64,000 bases of DNA from Saccharibacillus alkalitolerans (GTDB lineage Bacteria > Bacillota > Bacilli > Paenibacillales > Paenibacillaceae). The notes under the pieces are model-generated. The model did no database searches and had not been told where the DNA came from. It saw nothing but the letters and a program-made list of their open reading frames with translations. The position numbers were made by a program, and so were the translations under genes. The stretch covers positions 1-64,000 of the forward strand of contig NZ_JAAFGS010000004.1 of the NCBI RefSeq assembly GCF_011090185.1, given 5' to 3'. Below, one piece after another: positions 11,518 through 20,639 of this stretch (positions within the stretch are counted from its first letter, which is position 1; the number at the start of each line of letters is the position of its first letter).

Positions 11518-12930
11518 TTAGTAGGCGTTTTTGTCGGTAAACATTTTGTAGATCGTGATAAAGACCAACCGTATGTCGAACAGGAACGTCCAGTTTTCGA
11601 TATAAAACAGGTCGTATTCGATCCGCTTCTCGATGGACGTATCCCCGCGCAGCCCCGCGCATTGGGCATATCCCGTAATTCCGGGGCGAACATGGTGCTT
11701 CAGCATGTAGTTCGGCACCTGGTCGCGGAACACTTCGACGTAGTATGGTCGTTCCGGCCTCGGGCCGACCACGCTCATCTGCCCCAGCAGCACGTTGAAA
11801 AACTGCGGCAGCTCGTCGAGGCTGGTCCGGCGGATAAAAGCTCCGAATTTGGTGCGTCGCGGATCGTTTTCCGTCGTCCAGCCGGTATCTTCGTCGTCCT
11901 CGTCGGCCATCGGAGCGCGCATGGAACGGAACTTGTACATCGAGAACGTCCGTCTGTTGAATCCCACCCGCTCCTGCTTGAAAATGACCGGGCCCGGCGA
12001 AGTCAGCTTCACGCCGATCGCGACGGCCAGCATAATAGGAGACGTCACGATAATCGCAAGCGCGGCAAACAGGATATCGAACAGCCTTTTGAAAAAGCGG
12101 TTGGCGGCCAGATCGAGCGGCACCTCGCGAACGTTGATCAGCGGCATGCCCGCAAAGTTGTCGAATACGGGGCGCGTCGGCAGGAAATCGTAATAATCCG
12201 GCACGATCATGATATGTACGCCGGCCTGCTCGCATACGGCCATCAGTTCCGGATATTTATCCGAATCGCCGTAAGGCAGCGCCAATATGACTTCGTCGAT
12301 AATTTTGAACCGGTCCAGCACCGCGCGCAGATCGCGCAGCTTGCCGATAACTTCGGGGTACTCGGTCTCTCCCTTTTTCCACTCCAGCTCGTCATCCAGA
12401 AATCCGACGATCTCATAGCCGAGTTCCGGATAATGCTGCATGTTCAAATGAAAACGCCGACCGAGCGCGCCCGCGCCTACGATCAGCATGTACTGTTTGT
12501 TGTAGCCTTTCCGTCTCAGCACGCGAAGCGTCTGCTTGACGCCGTAGCGATACAAAACAATGAGGAATACGCTGAGCGCCATGTACAAAAAGAGGTACGA
12601 ACGCGAGATGTTGATTTCTTTGGCAAAATACATCGCGCCGAGCAGCAGAAAGAATCCGATAACGTGCGTCTGCATCACTCGGATGAAGTCGTCCGCGAAC
12701 CGCTTGCGCCGCTTGGGCGAATACAGTCCGCTGATCAATCCGGTCAGCAGCGCGATCGCGCCGTACACCAGGCTCCAAACGAAGTAATACTTGATCGGAA
12801 TCGGATAGACGAACCCGAACAGCCCGCTTTCGAAGCGGAGCCACCAGGCCAGCAGAAAGGAGGCTTGAATGACCGCCATATCGGAGGCCATGTACACCTG
12901 GGTCAGAAATTGCTGATTTTTGCGGAGCAT
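11518..12930 (-). CDS. Undecaprenyl-phosphate sugar phosphotransferase (WcaJ/WbaP-type)
   Basis: 470 aa. Four or so N-terminal membrane helices, a CoA-binding-like Rossmann segment (LIVGAGALGRRF, near 150), then a bacterial sugar transferase domain: a re-entrant helix (FDILFAALAIIVTSPIM), SPGPVIFKQERVG, MYKFRSMR, SLDELPQFFNVLLG and the SVVGPRPE signature. These enzymes place the first sugar-1-phosphate (Glc or Gal) on undecaprenyl phosphate and start glycan assembly; relatives include WsfP of Paenibacillus alvei S-layer glycosylation. Overlaps the preceding GT gene by 28 nt, so they are co-translated. Confidence 0.88.
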   Translation of the reverse strand: MLRKNQQFLTQVYMASDMAVIQASFLLAWWLRFESGLFGFVYPIPIKYYFVWSLVYGAIALLTGLISGLYSPKRRKRFADDFIRVMQTHVIGFFLLLGAMYFAKEINISRSYLFLYMALSVFLIVLYRYGVKQTLRVLRRKGYNKQYMLIVGAGALGRRFHLNMQHYPELGYEIVGFLDDELEWKKGETEYPEVIGKLRDLRAVLDRFKIIDEVILALPYGDSDKYPELMAVCEQAGVHIMIVPDYYDFLPTRPVFDNFAGMPLINVREVPLDLAANRFFKRLFDILFAALAIIVTSPIMLAVAIGVKLTSPGPVIFKQERVGFNRRTFSMYKFRSMRAPMADEDDEDTGWTTENDPRRTKFGAFIRRTSLDELPQFFNVLLGQMSVVGPRPERPYYVEVFRDQVPNYMLKHHVRPGITGYAQCAGLRGDTSIEKRIEYDLFYIENWTFLFDIRLVFITIYKMFTDKNAY

Positions 12931-13856
12931 GCTTCACCTCGAACCGGCAGCGCCGGACTTTCTCCTCCACCGGGCGGAGGATTCTGCGTATCCTTGACCG
13001 GACGCAGTCTGTTGCGCACCAGGGTCATCATGAACTTCACGCCGATGCCCGTATAAATAAAGCCGTTCACCGGCCAGGCGTATTTCTCGCGGTAATGCTT
13101 GCGGTAGAATACGACCATCGCGCGATGAAATTCGTACAGCAGCTTCACCGGACGGCGTTTGCTGCTCGCTCCCTTGTAGTGCAGGATGAATGTCCGCGGG
13201 TAGTAACGGATCGCCCAGCCGGCCTGCTTGATGCGGTAGCACCAATCCAAATCTTCGCCGTACATAAAAAAGTTCTCGTCCAGCATGCCGACTTCCCGGA
13301 TCGCTTCCGAACGGACCAGCATAAAGGCGCCGACCAGGCAGTCGACAGGATGTTCTTCGTCCGGGTCCAGGTAGCTGAGCTGATACTGGTTGTACTTCGG
13401 CTTATCCGGGAACAACTTGGAAAATCCGAACATATAGTAGAAGGATGCCGAAGGCGTCGGCAGCCCGCGCTTGCAGGTCTTGTCCAGCGTTCCGTCCGCC
13501 AGCAGCACTTTGCAGCCCGACGCGCCGACATGGGGGTTCTGGTCCATATAGGAAACCATCGTCTGCAGGGTATCCGGCTGAATGACTGTGTCCGAGTTGA
13601 GCAGCAGCACGTAGCGGCCTTTTGCCACCCGCATCCCTTGATTGTTGGCCTTGGCAAAACCCACATTATCGCGGTTGGCGATCATGCGGACCGAAGGGAA
13701 CGTGCGGGAGAGCACTTCGACCGAATTGTCGGACGAGTTGTTGTCGATCAGAATGATTTCGTATGTGTACCGGGTCTGCGAAGCAAACACCGAATGAATG
13801 CAATCCATCGTCAGCTGGCACGTATTATAGTTGAGAATCAATATACTTACGTCCAT
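12903..13856 (-). CDS. GT2 glycosyltransferase, rhamnosyltransferase-like (WbbL type)
   Basis: 317 aa. SILILNYNTCQLTMDCI, LIDNNSSDNSVEVL, NVGFAKANNQG, LLLNSDTVIQPD and the MYGEDLDWCYRIKQ motif make a cytoplasmic GT-A transferase of the type that often adds rhamnose. The last 40 residues are Pro/Gly-rich and overlap the start of the next gene. ATG at 13856 with CAGGAGCG upstream. Likely adds an early sugar to the lipid-linked primer made by the co-operonic phosphotransferase. Confidence 0.82.
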   Translation of the reverse strand: MDVSILILNYNTCQLTMDCIHSVFASQTRYTYEIILIDNNSSDNSVEVLSRTFPSVRMIANRDNVGFAKANNQGMRVAKGRYVLLLNSDTVIQPDTLQTMVSYMDQNPHVGASGCKVLLADGTLDKTCKRGLPTPSASFYYMFGFSKLFPDKPKYNQYQLSYLDPDEEHPVDCLVGAFMLVRSEAIREVGMLDENFFMYGEDLDWCYRIKQAGWAIRYYPRTFILHYKGASSKRRPVKLLYEFHRAMVVFYRKHYREKYAWPVNGFIYTGIGVKFMMTLVRNRLRPVKDTQNPPPGGGESPALPVRGEACSAKISNF

Positions 13857-13917
13857 GATTTAAGTACGCTCCTGACAATATTAATAGTGAAGATTAGGTA
13901 AATATAAGAGTGAAAGC

Positions 13918-13965
13918 AAAAAAAACGATCTCTGAATTCCTCTATACAGAGTACCACAGAGATCG
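13918..13965 (-). terminator. Terminator of the first SLH gene
   Basis: Minus strand: CGATCTCTG ... CAGAGATCG stem (13957-13965 and 13926-13934) followed by T8. The large loop contains a second CAGAG/CTCTG pairing option. It lies about 70 nt past the stop codon of the SLH gene and upstream of the GT2 gene. Confidence 0.8.
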
Positions 13966-14035
13966 ATGGAATGGAACTTTGGATTCTGTTCAGGAAAGAG
14001 TTGGGATCGGCGTTAATCGCCGCTCCCGCTTCCTT

Positions 14036-17011
14036 TTAACGCAGCAGGTCGACAAGACTTTCGTAAGCCGCGATTTTCGCTTCCGGCTCTTCCGCATTCA
14101 AAGCCGCCGCCGCTCGATCGTAAGCCGATTGCAGCTGCGGATCTGCGCCTTGTTCTTCAAGCTTGGCCGCAGCGCGACTCATAATCTGCTCAAGCAGATC
14201 GTGAAGTTCCGGGACGACGACTTCAATATCGCGTTCCAGGGTCCGTCCGTTCAGACTCAACTCGACCGACACTTTGTACACGACAGTTTCCGTACCCAAA
14301 TTATAGTTCGTGAACACGATGTTCCGGCCCTGCTTACCGATGTAGACATTTCCTGTCACTGTGTATACATCTCCGACTACCGTATACACGTCATCGGTTA
14401 CGCCGACTTCCCGAATCTGCTTGATGTTAAAGTCAACATCCTCGCGAATAGTCGTTCCTTCAAGAGTCAACGGGACATTCTCATTGCGCTTCCGATAAGT
14501 AACGTCAGTCACGCTGAGCAGTTTGTACGCTTCCTCATTCAGAATGCCTTCGGTACTCGGTCTCGTCTGTCCGTAAAGGGCGGTCGGAGCTCGGTCGGCA
14601 AATTCGTTTCGATCGGTAAAAGCGATATCCGAACCATTCAGAGTCATATCGAATACGTACCAGTAAATTTCGCTGCCCGTTCCCGCCGGAATGGTATAAC
14701 TTTTTACCGGAAGGGCTTGGCTGCCCACGTATACATCGACTTTGGCGCCCGAGTTGCGAAGCGTTTGATCGCCGGCGCCGTTGCCCGAGTAATTGTGTAC
14801 GTAGAACTGATACGTTCCGTCCATTTTTTTGCGAATGGTCGTCGTCTCCGGCCCGAACGAACTTGTATCGTCGTGGTCGAGATCCGCAATCAGCTCGCCC
14901 TCATCGTAAGCTTGCTTTTCGCCGAACCAGGTGTGAAAACCGTAACCGTCTCCTGCCGGCCCGAGCAAATGGGAATCTTCGTCGCGAGGACGTTCTCCCC
15001 AGGTCAAAACGATGCGAATCTCATCGCCCGCCGGGATTTTGATGGCCGTGTGATTTTCCGAGCGGTTATAAGTGTCGCTTACGCCGACCGCTACAACCGT
15101 ACCCGAAATAAAGCCGGCCTTCGAAGTCACGCCCGTATAAATGCCTGCCGGCGCGTATACCGTATAGCGTCCGTTCGCGTCCGTAGACACCGAAGCCGCG
15201 ACTGCGCCGTCAACGTTGCCCATTCCCCGTCGGAAGTCGATACGCATGTCCGCGACCGGCCGGTTATCGACGTCGGTCACAATTCCCGAGAACCCTTCGA
15301 TCAAAGCGGATCCGCTCAGCGAAGCGGAGAACTTCGTCGTTCCTGCCGCCGGCGTTACCTTGACCTGCAGCGTTTCGCCGTAGTGTTCGTCGAGCGAGAT
15401 CGGCGCAAACGTCAGCTTGTTGGACGCTGCGTCGAAGTTGAGAGACTCAAGGGTATAAGGCATGGCGTATGCCGATTCCGTAACGGTTGCCGTCACGTTC
15501 AGATCCGCAAGGGTCAGGCCGCTTACCGGATTGACGAATTGCAAAACGGCGCTGCCGTTGGCAACTTCGAGCCGATCCGTTACCGGAACCGGCGCTGCTG
15601 CGTTTCCGCCGCCGTTCGAACCGCCGCTCGTCGAAGCCGGGCCGCCCGTCGAGGCCGGGCCGGACGCTGCCACGGAAGGAGCAGAAACCCCTGCGCCTAC
15701 GTTCAGCTGCTGCGGACGCGTCTGGAAGCTGGTACCGGAAGCGTTGACTTGAGCACGTTCAATCGCGCCCGTTCCCGTTACGTTGGCCGCCGCATTCAGA
15801 ATCAGCCGCGCGATACGAGCCGCTGCGCTGACATTCAGATTCGTACCGGCCGCGCCTTCGCCGACCGTCACTTCTCCGATCGAACCGGAAGACAGATTAA
15901 CGTTCAGCGAAGCGGCGGAAACTTCCAGGCTTTCGAATTGACCGGCCATCCGTACGGTCGAACCCGCCGGAATCAGCTCCGAGAGCCTTACGTTCCCAAA
16001 CCCGGATCCTGTGCCGGCCTCCTGCAGGAAAGCGCCGGATTGCAGCGTAATCTGCGATACCGAGCTGCTGCCCTCCGTCACGATCCGCACGCTGCCGTCG
16101 CGCTTGTCGACCAGTACAGTCACCAATACCGAATCGACGATATGGATGCTGTTCGGACCGCCGCCTTCGATCTTCGTCGTTCCTTTGACGGTTACGTTCT
16201 CCAGCGTCACGTCGCCGTTGGCGATTTGCTTGCCTAACAGCAGGTCGCCTTCGATGACCGTATTGCGCAGCGTTACGCCCGACTGCGTTACGTTAACCGA
16301 TCCCTTAAGCGTCTCGGTGCCTTTTTCCGGGCCGTAAGTTCCCGCTTTATCGTAAGTTACCGCGGATTCGGCCGCTTGCTTGGCCGCGCGATCCAGCACC
16401 GTCACGACTTCCGCGCGCGTAGCCGCGGCCGCAGGATTGAAGCGCGCCCCGCTTCCCTGCATCAGACCCGCCTTCGTTACCGCGCCGATCGCGCCCTTGC
16501 TCCAAGCCGGGCTGCCGACCGTATCCGAGAACGCGGCGGCATTAGCGTCAGGTTCAAGCTTCAACAGCAAAGCCAGCACAACCGCCAGTTCTTGGCGGGT
16601 GACCTCACCGGTCGGACGAAAGCTTCCGTTCCCGTCGCCCTTCATGTAACCGGCCGCCGCGGCTTTCGCCACATCCCCGGCGTACCAAGCTTTGCCGGAT
16701 ACGTCTTTAAACGATATTTCCGAGGCTGCCGTAAAGCCGGACGATCGATTGATCAGAGCCGCCAGCTGAGCTCGGGTGACCCGATCGTTGGGATGCAGTC
16801 CCCCGTCTGCATACCCGTTTATGTACCCCTTGTCTTTCCATTCCTGCATCACCTGCTGCGCCCAGTGACCGTTGACGCTCGCAGCGTGTTTCGTCGCCGC
16901 GCCCGCATGCGCAGTTGAAGCGCCTGCCGCCAAAGCTCCCGTACCCGTCGGGAGCGCGATCGCTGCGCCCAGCAGCACGGCGATCGTTTTTTGGACCAAC
17001 CCTTTTTTCAT
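14036..17011 (-). CDS. Secreted SLH-domain surface protein 1
   Basis: 991 aa. Signal peptide about 1-29. Three SLH domains (about 45-215) with TRAQ, TRQE and TRAE signatures, which anchor proteins to pyruvylated secondary wall polymer. A repetitive beta-strand region (about 225-450, strings such as GVTLRNTVIEGDLLLG) suggests a beta-helix, followed by a Ser/Gly/Pro linker near 460-485. A carboxypeptidase-regulatory-like Ig fold comes around 590-660, then a DUF2135-like domain (LTWGERPRDEDSHLLGP), and the C-terminus has three DVYTV-type heptads. ATG with GAGGTGGG upstream. The first half is clearly paralogous to the protein at 35057-37483. Function unknown; located inside the glycan locus. Confidence 0.88.
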   Translation of the reverse strand: MKKGLVQKTIAVLLGAAIALPTGTGALAAGASTAHAGAATKHAASVNGHWAQQVMQEWKDKGYINGYADGGLHPNDRVTRAQLAALINRSSGFTAASEISFKDVSGKAWYAGDVAKAAAAGYMKGDGNGSFRPTGEVTRQELAVVLALLLKLEPDANAAAFSDTVGSPAWSKGAIGAVTKAGLMQGSGARFNPAAAATRAEVVTVLDRAAKQAAESAVTYDKAGTYGPEKGTETLKGSVNVTQSGVTLRNTVIEGDLLLGKQIANGDVTLENVTVKGTTKIEGGGPNSIHIVDSVLVTVLVDKRDGSVRIVTEGSSSVSQITLQSGAFLQEAGTGSGFGNVRLSELIPAGSTVRMAGQFESLEVSAASLNVNLSSGSIGEVTVGEGAAGTNLNVSAAARIARLILNAAANVTGTGAIERAQVNASGTSFQTRPQQLNVGAGVSAPSVAASGPASTGGPASTSGGSNGGGNAAAPVPVTDRLEVANGSAVLQFVNPVSGLTLADLNVTATVTESAYAMPYTLESLNFDAASNKLTFAPISLDEHYGETLQVKVTPAAGTTKFSASLSGSALIEGFSGIVTDVDNRPVADMRIDFRRGMGNVDGAVAASVSTDANGRYTVYAPAGIYTGVTSKAGFISGTVVAVGVSDTYNRSENHTAIKIPAGDEIRIVLTWGERPRDEDSHLLGPAGDGYGFHTWFGEKQAYDEGELIADLDHDDTSSFGPETTTIRKKMDGTYQFYVHNYSGNGAGDQTLRNSGAKVDVYVGSQALPVKSYTIPAGTGSEIYWYVFDMTLNGSDIAFTDRNEFADRAPTALYGQTRPSTEGILNEEAYKLLSVTDVTYRKRNENVPLTLEGTTIREDVDFNIKQIREVGVTDDVYTVVGDVYTVTGNVYIGKQGRNIVFTNYNLGTETVVYKVSVELSLNGRTLERDIEVVVPELHDLLEQIMSRAAAKLEEQGADPQLQSAYDRAAAALNAEEPEAKIAAYESLVDLLR

Positions 17012-17180
17012 GAACCTATCCCACCTCTGTTTTTTGTCTGGCTTACACCTATTAGATCGAGTCCCCTATCAATCCTTCTCAATCCATATATTAGGCTTTA
17101 GTCCTCTTTATATTAACATATCCAGCAAGATTTTTGGGTACAAAAGAGTGAGTCAAAAGTATTGTTTTTCTCTTTTTTGC

Positions 17181-17212
17181 AAAAAAAATAGCCATCTAGG
17201 ATTAGATAGCTA
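17181..17212 (-). terminator. Terminator of the glycan operon
   Basis: Minus strand: AGCTATCTA-ATCC-TAGATGGCT stem followed by T8, directly after the stop codon of the last glycosyltransferase. Marks the 3' end of the operon that starts near 29.5 kb. Confidence 0.88.
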
Positions 17213-17216
17213 AAAT

Positions 17217-18143
17217 TTAAATATATCCAATTAAGATCAAAAAACGAAAAAGGAGATTTTCCGTTCGAGATTGACGATACAGCTTGGAACGCGATAAATA
17301 GTTCAACCGCTGAGTCAGCCTTGGGCGCGGCGCGATAAACGACTCCAACTGTGCCAGCTTCTCGGAATCCGTCATCTGCTCCGCATACAAGCGATGAAAC
17401 TCCCGGGCTTGAGCGACAAGCTTATGCGTCCCCCGATGCTTGCGGAAGCCGGCCCATTTCTTTTTCAGCTTGCCGATCGGCGACGTCTCGCCTCCTACCA
17501 CGTTGCCGCCGTGCTGGCGATACAGGATGGAAGGCCGGGGATCGTAAATGACTTCGCCGAATGCCGAAACGCAGAGGTAGAACCACCAGTCGTGCATCAG
17601 CACCTTGCCGCTGTCGGGCATACGCTCGCGGATCAACAGCAGAGCGGCACGGTTGAAAGTGACGGTGGCGCCGACGGCGACGTTTTGATAAAGAGCGTTA
17701 TAGAAAGAAGGCTGTCTGCGAGGCGCATCCGGCCACTGCCCAAGCGGCTTCAACTGCGCATCGACGAGCTGCGTGGGCGAAAACACCATAGCGGGCACGT
17801 CTGCAGGGATATCGGCAAGCCGCTGCGCGGCCCGCTCCATCTTCTCCGGCAGCCATACGTCGTCCTGATCGCAGAAGCAGAAGCAGTCGTTCCCTTCGTC
17901 GGCTTGACGAATAAGTTCAAAAAAGCTCGGGATGACTCCAACGTTAGCGCCTTTTCCCCCAGTAATCCGTCCTGCCGCCTGCCGCCGCCAATCTTCAATG
18001 ATCCGCATCGTGCCGTCGGAAGAACCGTCGTCGCGAAACCGGACCGACCAGTCCACATGCGTCTGCGAAGATAAGCTGTTCAATTGTTCCTCTATGTAAG
18101 CTTCCCCGTTATACGAAGACAGCAGGACTTCGATTGTACCCAC
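17217..18143 (-). CDS. GT2 glycosyltransferase, probable rhamnosyltransferase
   Basis: 308 aa. VLLSSYNGEAYIEEQLNSL, FRDDGSSDGT and the CFCDQDDVWLPEKM metal-site motif are typical of the RgpB/RfbF group of rhamnosyltransferases. GTG start with GAGGGTG upstream, 12 nt after rmlD, and followed by the operon terminator. Use of dTDP-rhamnose is inferred from the four rml genes immediately before it. Confidence 0.82.
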   Translation of the reverse strand: MGTIEVLLSSYNGEAYIEEQLNSLSSQTHVDWSVRFRDDGSSDGTMRIIEDWRRQAAGRITGGKGANVGVIPSFFELIRQADEGNDCFCFCDQDDVWLPEKMERAAQRLADIPADVPAMVFSPTQLVDAQLKPLGQWPDAPRRQPSFYNALYQNVAVGATVTFNRAALLLIRERMPDSGKVLMHDWWFYLCVSAFGEVIYDPRPSILYRQHGGNVVGGETSPIGKLKKKWAGFRKHRGTHKLVAQAREFHRLYAEQMTDSEKLAQLESFIAPRPRLTQRLNYLSRSKLYRQSRTENLLFRFLILIGYI

Positions 18144-18155
18144 AGTTCACCCTCA

Positions 18156-18998
18156 TTACTTGACCTGCGCCAGGAATCGCTCCAATCCGTCCCGCCAATG
18201 CGGCAGGTCTTCGAGATCGTTCGCCCGAATCGCGGTGTGATCCATGACCGAGTAGGCGGGACGCTTGGCCGGACGCGGAAACTGTTCCGTCGTCACCGGC
18301 AGCACGTTCACCTGCAGACCGGCCGTCTCGAAAATGGCTTGAGCGAATTCATGCCAGGAGCATTGTCCGGAATTCGAAGCGTGATAAACGCCGTATTTTT
18401 CCGTCTGGATCAATTGTAGCAGAAAACGGGCCAAATCCACAGTATACGTAGGCGAACCGATCTGATCATGCACGACGCTCAAGCTTTCTTTCTCCGCGCC
18501 CAGCTTCAGCATCGTCTTCACGAAGTTGCCGCCGTGCTGCCCGTACACCCAGGAGGTTCGGACGATAAAGGTTTTGGAGTTCAACGACTGCGCCAGCACT
18601 TCTCCCGCCCGCTTGCTTTCCCCGTAAACGGTCTGCGGAGCCGTATTGTCGTATTCGCGGTAAGGACGCTCCGCCTGCCCGTCGAACACGTAATCCGTGC
18701 TGATATAGACCAGCCTCGCTCCGACTTTTTCCGCGGCGGCGGCAATGTTGCGCGTGCCGGCCGCATTGATCCGGTACGCGCCGTCCGCGTCTTCTTCCGC
18801 CGCATCGACCGCCGTATAAGCGGCGCAGTGGATGACGGCTTCCGGACGGTATCCGCCGATGACCTCTTCGCACTGCTGCTGGTCGGTGATGTCCATATCT
18901 GCGCGATCGCAGCCTTTGACCTCATGGCCGGCTTCGCCGAGAAGCCGAACGACGTCCTGCCCCAGCTGTCCCTTTGCTCCGGTAACGAGTACCTTCAT
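18156..18998 (-). CDS. rmlD: dTDP-4-dehydrorhamnose reductase
   Basis: Last step of dTDP-L-rhamnose synthesis, NAD(P)H-dependent reduction of the 4-keto group. 280 aa with GAKGQLGQDV (Rossmann), STDYVFDG, the YGESKRAGE catalytic YxxxK and RTSWVYG motifs. Two ATGs are adjacent (19001, 18998); the second has better spacing to GGGAG and overlaps the rmlB stop by one base. Confidence 0.94.
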   Translation of the reverse strand: MKVLVTGAKGQLGQDVVRLLGEAGHEVKGCDRADMDITDQQQCEEVIGGYRPEAVIHCAAYTAVDAAEEDADGAYRINAAGTRNIAAAAEKVGARLVYISTDYVFDGQAERPYREYDNTAPQTVYGESKRAGEVLAQSLNSKTFIVRTSWVYGQHGGNFVKTMLKLGAEKESLSVVHDQIGSPTYTVDLARFLLQLIQTEKYGVYHASNSGQCSWHEFAQAIFETAGLQVNVLPVTTEQFPRPAKRPAYSVMDHTAIRANDLEDLPHWRDGLERFLAQVK

Positions 18999-20017
18999 CA
19001 TGCTTCTCCCAGCCGTTGGCCGTACTGCTTGGCATAATACTGCTCATATTCGCCGGATTGGATGCGGGTCCACCAGTCCGTGTTGGACAGATACCAGGAG
19101 ATCGTTTCGCGGATGCCGGTTTCGAAATTGTGCTTCGGCTTCCAGCCGAGCTCGTTCGTAATCTTCGTCGGATCGATACCGTAGCGGCGGTCATGTCCCG
19201 GGCGGTCCTGAACGTAAGTGATGAGCGACTCCGGCTTGCCCAGCTGTTCCAGAATCGTGCGCACGATATGGATATTGGTGCGCTCGTTGTTGCCGCCGAT
19301 GTTGTAAACCTCGCCGTTCGCGCCTTCGTGGATAACCAGGTCAATCGCGCTGCAGTGATCTTCCACGTACAGCCAGTCGCGGATGTTGAGACCGTCGCCG
19401 TATACCGGCAGCGGCTGGTCGTTCAGCGCTTTGGAGATAATGAGCGGGATCAGCTTCTCCGGGAACTGATACGGGCCGTAGTTGTTGGAGCACCGCGTAA
19501 TGTTGACCGGCAGTCCGAACGTCTCGTGGTAAGCGCGGACCAGCAGGTCGCCGCCGGCTTTGGAAGCGGAGTACGGGCTATTCGGCGTAAGCGGCGTCTC
19601 TTCCGTAAACAGGCCGGTCTCGCCGAGCGTGCCGTACACTTCGTCGGTGGAGACTTGGACAAATTTGGTGATGTTATGCTTTTTGGCCGCGTCGAGCAGA
19701 ACTTGAGTGCCAAGCACGTTCGTTTTGACGAAAACGTCCGGTTCAAGGATGCTGCGATCCACGTGCGATTCCGCGGCAAAGTTGACGACCACGTCGACGC
19801 CCTGGCCGATCAGTTCGTCCATTTTGGCAGCGTCGCAAATATCGGCTTTGACGAACGTATGCTTTGGATTTTGTTCGATGGCCTTAAGATTCTCGAGGTT
19901 GCCCGCGTAAGTCAATGCGTCCACGTTGACGATTTCGTAGTCCGGATGCTGCTGAAGCATATACAGGACAAAGTTGCTGCCGATAAAGCCGGCTCCGCCG
20001 GTGACAAGCAGTTTCAT
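18998..20017 (-). CDS. rmlB: dTDP-glucose 4,6-dehydratase
   Basis: 339 aa, extended short-chain dehydrogenase. VTGGAGFIGSNFV binds NAD+, VSTDEVYG carries the Thr/Asp/Glu catalytic group and YSASKAGGD the Tyr-Lys pair. Converts dTDP-glucose to the 4-keto-6-deoxy sugar. Start at 20017 chosen from AGGAGG 10 nt upstream; further in-frame sequence to 20218 runs into rmlC. Order on the strand is rmlA-rmlC-rmlB-rmlD. Confidence 0.95.
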   Translation of the reverse strand: MKLLVTGGAGFIGSNFVLYMLQQHPDYEIVNVDALTYAGNLENLKAIEQNPKHTFVKADICDAAKMDELIGQGVDVVVNFAAESHVDRSILEPDVFVKTNVLGTQVLLDAAKKHNITKFVQVSTDEVYGTLGETGLFTEETPLTPNSPYSASKAGGDLLVRAYHETFGLPVNITRCSNNYGPYQFPEKLIPLIISKALNDQPLPVYGDGLNIRDWLYVEDHCSAIDLVIHEGANGEVYNIGGNNERTNIHIVRTILEQLGKPESLITYVQDRPGHDRRYGIDPTKITNELGWKPKHNFETGIRETISWYLSNTDWWTRIQSGEYEQYYAKQYGQRLGEA

Positions 20018-20072
20018 GGATAATGTTCCTCCTGTTCTCGTGTAAAAAGCTCTCCTCACGGAGAGCCTTATG

Positions 20073-20621
20073 CTATTCGAAGTTGAGTTCCGCGTCTTGG
20101 AGCAGCGGATGCTTTTGATCTTTTTCGGAAAGGATCGGGTTCGATGTCGGCCAAACGATACCGAGCGCCGGATCGTTCCAGAGGATGCCGCGATCGTGCT
20201 CCGGCGAATAATATTCATCCACCTTGTACATGACCTGAGTATTCGGTACCAGCGTACAGAAGCCGTGGGCGAAGCCTTTCGGCACGAGAAGCTGGCGATG
20301 GTTGAATTCGCTTAAGATAAAGCCTTCCCACTGTCCGAAAGTCGGCGAACCTCGGCGCACGTCGACGATGACGTCGTAAATCGCGCCGGACACGACGCGA
20401 AGCAGTTTGGTTTGAGCTTTGGGATTGAGCTGGTAATGCAGGCCGCGAAGTACGCCGGGCTGCGCGGATAGAGACTGATTGTCTTGAACAAAGTTATAGT
20501 GAATGCCCGCTTCTTTCAGAAGCGCTTCGTTGTAACTTTCCATGAAAAAACCGCGGTGGTCGCCGTGTACCACGGGTTCGATGAGTGCAGCTCCTTCAAG
20601 AGTCAGAGGAGTGACTTTCAT
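20073..20621 (-). CDS. rmlC: dTDP-4-dehydrorhamnose 3,5-epimerase
   Basis: 182-aa cupin epimerase. GDHRGFFMESYNEAL, VQDNQSLSAQPGVLRGLHYQ (catalytic His) and KGFAHGFCTL are the family motifs, and the length is normal. Strong AAGGAGG before the ATG. Lies 18 nt after rmlA. Confidence 0.95.
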   Translation of the reverse strand: MKVTPLTLEGAALIEPVVHGDHRGFFMESYNEALLKEAGIHYNFVQDNQSLSAQPGVLRGLHYQLNPKAQTKLLRVVSGAIYDVIVDVRRGSPTFGQWEGFILSEFNHRQLLVPKGFAHGFCTLVPNTQVMYKVDEYYSPEHDRGILWNDPALGIVWPTSNPILSEKDQKHPLLQDAELNFE

Positions 20622-20639
20622 AATCCGAACGCCTCCTTC

